Notes under the pieces: generated by a model
The model's input: the letters and a program-made list of their open reading frames with translations, nothing else
The model's database searches: none
What the model was told of the DNA's origin: nothing
Position numbers and translations under genes: made by a program
DNA from: Betaproteobacteria bacterium
GTDB taxonomy: Bacteria; Pseudomonadota; Gammaproteobacteria; Burkholderiales; Burkholderiaceae
Assembly (NCBI GenBank): GCA_013205155.1
Contig: JABMMT010000015.1
Coordinates: forward strand, 1-11,307
Reading direction: 5' to 3'
Length of the DNA: 11,307 nucleotides
Part shown: piece by piece, positions 6,809-11,307 of the stretch
Layout of the letters: each line of letters starts with the position of its first letter
How positions within the stretch are numbered: position 1 is the stretch's first letter

Positions 6809-7699
6809 ATGTTCGGCTTAAGTAAAACCCTCGGATCTCTTTTCAAATCTAGCCAGACTGATGAAGCTTGGTTTGATACCCTAGAAGAATCACTGATTCA
6901 AAGTGATGTAGGCCTTCCTACGACCGAACAATTGATCAGTAAATTACGAAAGGCCGCAAAGTCTGAAGGGGCTTCTAGTTCAGAAGAGTTGCAGTCACTA
7001 CTTATTACCGAGGTCAGTGAGCTTTTAAAGCCTCTAGAACCCTCACCAAACCCCTTGTACGTCAATGAAAAGACTTCTATTCCAGAGGTTTGGCTGGTCG
7101 TGGGGGTGAATGGCGCGGGCAAAACAACCACTATTGGCAAGCTGTGCCGTCTTTTTCGGGCACAGAATAAATCTGTGCTTCTAGCTGCGGGAGATACCTT
7201 CAGGGCTGCTGCTCGTAAGCAACTACAAGAATGGGGAGGACGCAATAAAGTGGACGTCATCACCCAAGAAGGTGGAGATGCCGCTGCAGTCGCTCATGAT
7301 GCAACCCATTCGGCAATCTCTCGTAAAAGCGATATTCTCATTATTGATACTGCAGGCCGGCTTGCCACTCAAGACCACTTAATGGAGGAGCTCAAAAAAG
7401 TAAAACGTGTCATAGGCAAGGTGCTTCCTGGCGCACCACACCATACCTTGTTAGTGCTTGATGGCAATACCGGTCAAAATGGTTTGAGCCAGGTAAAGGC
7501 ATTTCATGCTGCTCTAGGGCTTACTGGAATCATTGTGACAAAGCTAGATGGCACTGCAAAAGGCGGCGTCATTTGTGCCTTGGCTCACACTCTACAAGAA
7601 GGTCCCAAACCAGCAGTTTTAGCCCTCGGCAAAGGGGAAGGTATTGATGATTTAGCCCCCTTTACAGCAGGGCAATATGCCTCTGAATTATTTAATTAA
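6809..7699 (+). CDS. ftsY: Signal recognition particle receptor FtsY
   Basis: SRP-family GTPase at the inner membrane that receives ribosome-nascent-chain-SRP complexes (Ffh/4.5S RNA) and passes them to the Sec translocon. The 296 residues contain only the NG domain: the long acidic A domain of E. coli FtsY is absent, leaving a short amphipathic start (MFGLSKTLGSLFK) that probably contacts lipid. The N helical bundle spans about 15-80. G-domain motifs are the P-loop GVNGAGKTTT (99-108), GDTFRAAA (128-135), DTAGR (180-184), LDGNTGQNG (217-225, variant of DATTGQNA), TKLDGTAKGG (244-253) and GKGEGIDDLAPF (274-285, GKGE in place of the usual GVGE). It is divergent from the M16 operon and 92 bp upstream of rpoH. 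Confidence 0.97.
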   Translation: MFGLSKTLGSLFKSSQTDEAWFDTLEESLIQSDVGLPTTEQLISKLRKAAKSEGASSSEELQSLLITEVSELLKPLEPSPNPLYVNEKTSIPEVWLVVGVNGAGKTTTIGKLCRLFRAQNKSVLLAAGDTFRAAARKQLQEWGGRNKVDVITQEGGDAAAVAHDATHSAISRKSDILIIDTAGRLATQDHLMEELKKVKRVIGKVLPGAPHHTLLVLDGNTGQNGLSQVKAFHAALGLTGIIVTKLDGTAKGGVICALAHTLQEGPKPAVLALGKGEGIDDLAPFTAGQYASELFN

Positions 7700-7727
7700 A
7701 TCAATACCTTATAGAGATTCATCCGGC

Positions 7728-7754
7728 TTAGCACTCGCTTGACAAGAGTGCTAA
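7728..7754 (+). promoter_or_regulatory. CIRCE element (HrcA operator) upstream of rpoH
   Basis: TTAGCACTC (7728-7736) and GAGTGCTAA (7746-7754) are perfect 9-bp inverted repeats separated by exactly 9 bp (GCTTGACAA). This equals the CIRCE consensus TTAGCACTC-N9-GAGTGCTAA with no mismatch. CIRCE is the DNA site of the heat-shock repressor HrcA. It ends 37 bp before the rpoH start, and the TTGACA of a candidate -35 box falls in its spacer, so HrcA binding should block rpoH transcription. The hrcA gene is not in this window. Confidence 0.95.
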
Positions 7755-7767
7755 AATTGTTTTCTAT
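7728..7767 (+). promoter_or_regulatory. Candidate rpoH promoter(s) overlapping CIRCE
   Basis: Two readings are possible. One is a perfect -35 TTGACA (7739-7744) with a weak -10 TTCTAT (7762-7767) at 17-bp spacing. The other is TTAGCA (7728-7733) with a good -10 TAAAAT (7752-7757) at 18 bp. In either case the core promoter lies within or across the CIRCE element. No convincing heat-shock sigma promoter (CTTGAA with CCCCAT) is visible. Confidence 0.5.
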
Positions 7768-7776
7768 TAACAATTT
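7754..7776 (+). repeat. Perfect 8-bp palindrome between CIRCE and the rpoH start
   Basis: AAATTGTT (7754-7761) and AACAATTT (7769-7776) are exact inverted repeats around a 7-nt spacer (TTCTATT). The element shares one base with the end of CIRCE and lies 15 bp upstream of the rpoH ATG. It could be a second operator over the -10 region or, if transcribed, an AU-rich hairpin. No regulator can be named. Confidence 0.6.
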
Positions 7777-7791
7777 ATATTAATCAAAAAA

Positions 7792-8715
7792 ATGGTTCAA
7801 AAGAAATCTGCTAAACCGAGTACGCAAAGGCTGCCAGTGGCGCAAGCTGCAACGGCGTCCGCATTTCCGATGTTGCCATCCCTTGGGGTTGGCACTCTCG
7901 ATTCTTATATTGCGTATGTTAATCGCGTACCAATGCTGAGCGCTGCGGAAGAGTTACATCTTGCGCAAGAATTTCGTCATACTGAAAATGTAGACGCTGC
8001 TAAAACTTTAGTGCTTTCTCATTTACGTTTAGTCGTTTCTGTAGCTCGTCAATATCTTGGATATGGCATTCCGCATGCAGACCTGATCCAAGAAGGCAAT
8101 ATTGGCTTGATGAAAGCTGTAAAACGCTACGATCCAAATAACGGCGCTCGCTTAGTGTCCTACGCAATTCATTGGATCAAAGCAGAGATACACGAGTACA
8201 TCCTAAAAAATTGGCGCTTAGTAAAAGTAGCAACCACTAAAGCACAACGCAAATTATTTTTTAATCTCCGCAGTAATAAGCCTACCTTAAGCGCACTGAC
8301 CCCAGCTGAGATTGAGGCTTTAGCAAAGGCCTTAGATGTCAAAGGTTCTGATGTAAAAGAAATGGAAATGCGTCTTGCAGGTGGCGATATTGCACTAGAG
8401 GGCGATGATAATGATGAAGATTCTGCTTATGCTCCGATTGCATGGCTCGCAGATAACCGCCAAGAGCCTACAGAGATGATGGCCCACGCTGAAACAGATG
8501 CCTTGCAAGGTCCTAAATTAGATCGAGCCTTAATGGCCTTAGATGAGCGCAGTCGCGATATTGTGCAATCACGCTGGTTGGCAATGGATGCTGAAGGTAA
8601 AGGCACTAAAACGCTGCATGATCTTGCCAGTGAATATGGCATTTCTGCTGAACGTATTCGTCAAATTGAAACTGCTGCGCTCAAAAAGATGCGCGGCATG
8701 TTGCAAGCAGCCTAA
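7792..8715 (+). CDS. rpoH: RNA polymerase sigma-32 (heat-shock sigma factor RpoH)
   Basis: Alternative sigma factor that directs RNA polymerase to heat-shock promoters (chaperones and proteases). The 307 residues show the family layout. Region 1.2/2 starts at TLDSYIAYVNRVPMLS (35-50). Region 2.2-2.4 covers about 77-146 (LRLVVSVARQY, ADLIQEGNIGLMKAVKRYDP, then SYAIHWIKAEIHEYILKNWR). The sigma-32-specific RpoH box QRKLFFNLR is at 152-160. The region 4.2 helix-turn-helix LHDLASEYGISAERIRQIE is at 275-293. About 25 extra N-terminal residues, rich in Ala/Pro/Ser, precede Met27, which aligns near the E. coli start; Met27 (ATG at 7870) is an alternative start. Neither start has a visible Shine-Dalgarno sequence. 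The upstream CIRCE element implies repression by HrcA. It converges on the SCO gene, 17 bp away. Confidence 0.97.
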   Translation: MVQKKSAKPSTQRLPVAQAATASAFPMLPSLGVGTLDSYIAYVNRVPMLSAAEELHLAQEFRHTENVDAAKTLVLSHLRLVVSVARQYLGYGIPHADLIQEGNIGLMKAVKRYDPNNGARLVSYAIHWIKAEIHEYILKNWRLVKVATTKAQRKLFFNLRSNKPTLSALTPAEIEALAKALDVKGSDVKEMEMRLAGGDIALEGDDNDEDSAYAPIAWLADNRQEPTEMMAHAETDALQGPKLDRALMALDERSRDIVQSRWLAMDAEGKGTKTLHDLASEYGISAERIRQIETAALKKMRGMLQAA

Positions 8716-8732
8716 ACCAACTCTTTTCTCTT

Positions 8733-9323
8733 TTACTTTAAGAGTTCATTCAAATCATGCGCCAAGGTCTCAGGGCCTTGTGCATGCTTAATATACAGAC
8801 GTAGACGTCCCTCTGGATCAAACGCATAGCTTCCCGCTGTATGGTCCATGGTGTATGAGCCTGGACTCGTGCCAGGCACCTTGCGATAATAAATTTTAAA
8901 GTCTTTAGCGACCTTTTCTAAGGACGCTTCGTCAGCTGGCCTTAATCCTAAAAAGCGCTTATCAAATGCAGGCACATACTGCTTCAAAATTGCAGCAGTA
9001 TCGCGCTCAGGATCGACTGTCACAAAAAGAACTTGAACCTTGTCAGCCTTTGGACCCAAGAGTGCCGTAACCTGCTGCATCTCAGTTAAGGTAGTAGGAC
9101 AGACATCAGGGCACTGGGTATAACCAAAGAACATCACTACAACCTTACCTTTAAAGTCCGCTAGTGTTCTCACCTTTCCATCAGAATCTAGCAAGCTAAA
9201 GTCTTTCCCAAATGCTGTACCGCCAGTGATATCGATATTCTTAAATTCTGGCTTAGGGCTACATGCGGCTAAAGTCAACAATAAGAACGCAATAAAACTA
9301 GCGCGTAGAGAAGTAAATTTCAT
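8733..9323 (-). CDS. SCO1/SenC family copper chaperone lipoprotein
   Basis: Thioredoxin-fold protein that delivers copper, or reduces cysteines, for assembly of the CuA centre of cytochrome c oxidase, on the outer face of the inner membrane. Numbering from the ATG at 9323 (196 residues): a lipoprotein signal with lipobox LAAC puts the lipidated Cys at 21. The copper-binding CPDVC is at 71-75 in a GYTQCPDVCP block, and the third ligand, H161, is in MDHTAGSY. VTVDPERDT (101-109) is also conserved. A longer frame begins with TTG at 9344, but this would overlap ctaB by 20 bp. The ATG at 9323 gives a proper signal peptide and lies one base after the ctaB stop. Last gene of the ctaA-ctaB-sco cluster. 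Confidence 0.95.
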   Translation of the reverse strand: MKFTSLRASFIAFLLLTLAACSPKPEFKNIDITGGTAFGKDFSLLDSDGKVRTLADFKGKVVVMFFGYTQCPDVCPTTLTEMQQVTALLGPKADKVQVLFVTVDPERDTAAILKQYVPAFDKRFLGLRPADEASLEKVAKDFKIYYRKVPGTSPGSYTMDHTAGSYAFDPEGRLRLYIKHAQGPETLAHDLNELLK

Positions 9324-9324
9324 A

Positions 9325-10218
9325 TTAGAGGAAATAATGATCAATTAGTAATGCTACGAATAATAGCGATAAATAGGTTATGGAGAAGCGAAAAGTTTTC
9401 TTCGCTAAAGCATCGCTATAAGAAATGAATAATGCAATCACATAGAACAAAAATATCGAACCCAAAATAATGGCGGAAACTAAATATACTATGCCGCTCA
9501 TGCCGTAAATATAAGGAAGCAAAGTAGCGGCGATCAATATCAAGGTGTAGAGCAAGATATTGAGTAAGGTAAATTGCTCTCCGTGTGTCACGGGCAGCAT
9601 TGGTAATCCAGATTGCACATAATCATCACGACGATACAGTGCGAGAGCCCAGAAATGGGGTGGCGTCCATACAAAAATAATGAGTACCAAGAGCCAAGCT
9701 TCAGCAGAAAGTGTATTCGTTACAGCGGCCCATCCAAGTGCCGGTGGCATCGCCCCTGAAAGCCCCCCAATCACAATATTTTGCGGTGTAGCAGGTTTTA
9801 ATAGCCAGGTATAAATCACTGCATAACCTACAAATGTTGCCAATGTCAGCCACATTGTTAATGGGTTACAAAAAATCCACAAAATGATCATCCCGAGTGA
9901 GCCTAGGATGATTGAAAAAATAATGATGTGGACAGGTGTCACCTCGCCGGTAGCTGAAGGTCGCCAAGCGGTCCTTTTCATCTTGGCATCTACTGCTTGC
10001 TCTATCAAACAATTCACTGCAAAAGCAGCGCTAGCGAGTAACCAAATGCCCACAATTCCACCGATGAGGATGGGATAGGGAACCATGCCAGGGGTTGCCA
10101 AAAACATCCCTATGACTGCACAGAAGACGGCGAGCTGCGTCACTCTGGGCTTCGTTAAAACCCAGTATTGGCGCCAACGCGGCATAGCCACCTTTTCAGA
10201 TGATTGAGGGGCGCTCAT
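9325..10218 (-). CDS. ctaB: Protoheme IX farnesyltransferase (heme O synthase)
   Basis: Integral membrane prenyltransferase (UbiA superfamily, CtaB/CyoE) that adds farnesyl diphosphate to protoheme to make heme O, the precursor of heme A. With the start at 10218 it is 297 residues, the usual length, with about eight or nine membrane segments. The first Asp-rich-type motif is NCLIEQAVDAKMKRT (69-83), the second includes YRRDDYVQSGLPMLPV (195-210), and WTPPHFWALALY (184-195) is highly conserved. The frame stays open to 10341, but the extra 41 residues lie inside ctaA. The chosen ATG overlaps the ctaA stop as ATGA, typical of translational coupling, and aligns with family N-termini (PRWRQYWVLTKPRVT). 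An ATG at 10257 is a less likely start. The E. coli homologue is called cyoE. Confidence 0.96.
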   Translation of the reverse strand: MSAPQSSEKVAMPRWRQYWVLTKPRVTQLAVFCAVIGMFLATPGMVPYPILIGGIVGIWLLASAAFAVNCLIEQAVDAKMKRTAWRPSATGEVTPVHIIIFSIILGSLGMIILWIFCNPLTMWLTLATFVGYAVIYTWLLKPATPQNIVIGGLSGAMPPALGWAAVTNTLSAEAWLLVLIIFVWTPPHFWALALYRRDDYVQSGLPMLPVTHGEQFTLLNILLYTLILIAATLLPYIYGMSGIVYLVSAIILGSIFLFYVIALFISYSDALAKKTFRFSITYLSLLFVALLIDHYFL

Positions 10219-11307
10219 GATGACTTTGTAATCTTCATTTGAATTGGTGGTTTCCATGAGGCCCACTGGCTCATTCTGACTAAACAGAATACTAAAGCGG
10301 CAGAGCCTCCGGTATGCAATAAAGCAGCTAACAAAGGCCACTGAAAAATGACATTAGAAATACCGGTAATCACTTGTAACAAGAGCAACGCAATGAGTAG
10401 TATGGAAAAACGCTTCAGTATTGGTGTTGCTGGCGTTGATAAGCCATGGGCTTTTACACCTAAAAATCCCAGACAGAATAAGACCAGCACAGCAAATACG
10501 CGGTGGGCCCAATGAATCGTTTGTAAGGCCACTGGGGAGATAAACTCCCCTTGAGCATTAAGACCTAGCTCACGCCATAGAGAAAAGCCTTCAGCCCAAT
10601 TCGTTTCTGGCCAAGCGGAGCCTAAACAAGTTGGAAAATCGGGACATGCTAATACAGCATAATTTGTGCTGACCCACGCACCCAAAAAAACCTGCATGAA
10701 TAGGATCAATAAAGAAATCACAATAAACAGAGCAGGCAAAGGACGAATGCGTAATGTACGAACAGAAGATCTAGCCTCTTCCCATGTTTGCTGTGCATAG
10801 GCCGTTAAAAAAGCGAACAGAACTAAAGCCAGTATGAGATGAATCGTAACGATGATGGGTTGTAGCTTGAGTGTCACAGTCCAAGCCCCAAAAGCACCCT
10901 GAATACAAACTAGTAAAAGTAAGCCCAAGCTAGCGAGGAAAGGTATCCGCCCTATTGACTTGAGCTTACTGAAAGCGATTCCGACCTGTAACAAAATTAA
11001 GGCGCCCACAGTCATTGCCAGATAGCGATGAATCATTTCAATCCAGGCCTTCATTACTGTCACAGGCCCTGTAGGTAAGGCGTTTTCAGCCTGCTGAATA
11101 TCACCCAAAGCATGAAATGGCGTTGAAGTACCATAACATCCAGGCCAATCGGGACAGCCCAAACCAGAGTCTGACAAACGAGTAAATGCTCCAAATACAA
11201 TCAAATCAAAAGTCATAAAAACTATAACCCAATTCAATTTTTGAAAGAAGCTATAGCCAGACCTCGTCCAAAGATAAGCCAAGGGAATCCCTGCAAACAC
11301 GACTGCA
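10215..11307 (-). CDS. ctaA: Heme A synthase (COX15/CtaA), 5' end beyond the window
   Basis: Inner-membrane monooxygenase that oxidises the C8 methyl of heme O to a formyl group, giving heme A for aa3-type oxidases. Counting from the GTG codon at 11300, two homologous halves are visible. Half one has the cysteine pair GCPDWPGC (C49, C55), EMIHR (H91) and H154. Half two has CPDFPTC (C219, C225), the HWAHR block (H263, H267) and H329. These are the expected heme-ligand histidines and the extracytoplasmic cysteine pairs. There are about eight membrane helices. The frame continues without a stop to the window edge, and the residues there (AVVFAGIPLAYLW) look like part of a hydrophobic N-terminal segment, so GTG is probably not the true start. 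It overlaps ctaB by 4 bp. Confidence 0.95.
   Translation of the reverse strand, partial: AVVFAGIPLAYLWTRSGYSFFQKLNWVIVFMTFDLIVFGAFTRLSDSGLGCPDWPGCYGTSTPFHALGDIQQAENALPTGPVTVMKAWIEMIHRYLAMTVGALILLQVGIAFSKLKSIGRIPFLASLGLLLLVCIQGAFGAWTVTLKLQPIIVTIHLILALVLFAFLTAYAQQTWEEARSSVRTLRIRPLPALFIVISLLILFMQVFLGAWVSTNYAVLACPDFPTCLGSAWPETNWAEGFSLWRELGLNAQGEFISPVALQTIHWAHRVFAVLVLFCLGFLGVKAHGLSTPATPILKRFSILLIALLLLQVITGISNVIFQWPLLAALLHTGGSAALVFCLVRMSQWASWKPPIQMKITKSS

Noticed and set aside
6898..7263. 121-residue minus-strand open frame inside ftsY
   Set aside because: It is a shadow of the ftsY coding frame, with no recognisable motif and a composition that follows the sense codons.
8719..8746. Inverted repeat AACTCTT/AAGAGTT between rpoH and the SCO gene, considered as a bidirectional terminator
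   Set aside because: Only 7 bp with a 14-nt loop, low GC, one arm inside the SCO coding end, and no clear T-tract after the stem; too weak to call.
9324..9344. Upstream TTG start for the SCO lipoprotein
   Set aside because: It would overlap ctaB by 20 bp and add residues before a good signal peptide; the ATG at 9323 fits better.
10219..10341. N-terminal extension of heme O synthase (41 residues)
   Set aside because: It lies entirely inside ctaA, does not resemble the family N-terminus, and the ATGA overlap at 10215-10218 gives the expected length.

Overview
This is an ordinary chromosomal segment of a betaproteobacterium, most likely Burkholderiaceae and close to Polynucleobacter. The clues are the order tRNA-Gln-type gene / prs / rplY / pth, a ferredoxin-coaD-rsmD cluster next to a pair of M16 peptidases divergent from ftsY, a heme A synthase / heme O synthase / SCO cluster, moderate GC content and very short intergenic gaps. 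Nearly all of the sequence is housekeeping genes. I see no insertion sequences, phage genes, CRISPR or signs of recent transfer, and no undescribed multi-gene system.

Layout. Positions 17-1901 (+): a glutamine-type tRNA whose anticodon reads ATG, prs (PRPP synthetase) and rplY/ctc (ribosomal protein L25), ending in a strong intrinsic terminator. Positions 1999-2589 (+): pth, which overlaps convergently by 4 bp with the next operon. Positions 2586-6745 (-): a tight five-gene operon, transcribed as active M16 peptidase, inactive-type M16 partner, rsmD, coaD, 2[4Fe-4S] ferredoxin. Positions 6809-7699 (+): ftsY, divergent from that operon. Positions 7792-8715 (+): rpoH, the heat-shock sigma factor. 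Positions 8733-11307 (-): ctaA (cut by the window edge), ctaB and a SCO1/SenC lipoprotein, all for cytochrome oxidase assembly.

The most interesting signals are regulatory or in RNA. First, a perfect 9-9-9 CIRCE element (HrcA operator) sits directly upstream of rpoH with a TTGACA hexamer in its spacer. This implies that the HrcA repressor controls synthesis of the heat-shock sigma factor and so links the two heat-shock circuits. A second perfect 8-bp palindrome abuts it. Second, the tRNA has a fully paired cloverleaf and glutamine-type identity features, but A at position 34 gives it a histidine-codon (CAU) anticodon. Third, the rplY leader has an 8-bp hairpin located almost exactly at the predicted mRNA 5' end.

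Three gene starts were revised from the longest reading frames. SCO starts at the ATG at 9323, ctaB starts at the ATG at 10218 (ATGA overlap with ctaA), and ctaA is open past the window edge.
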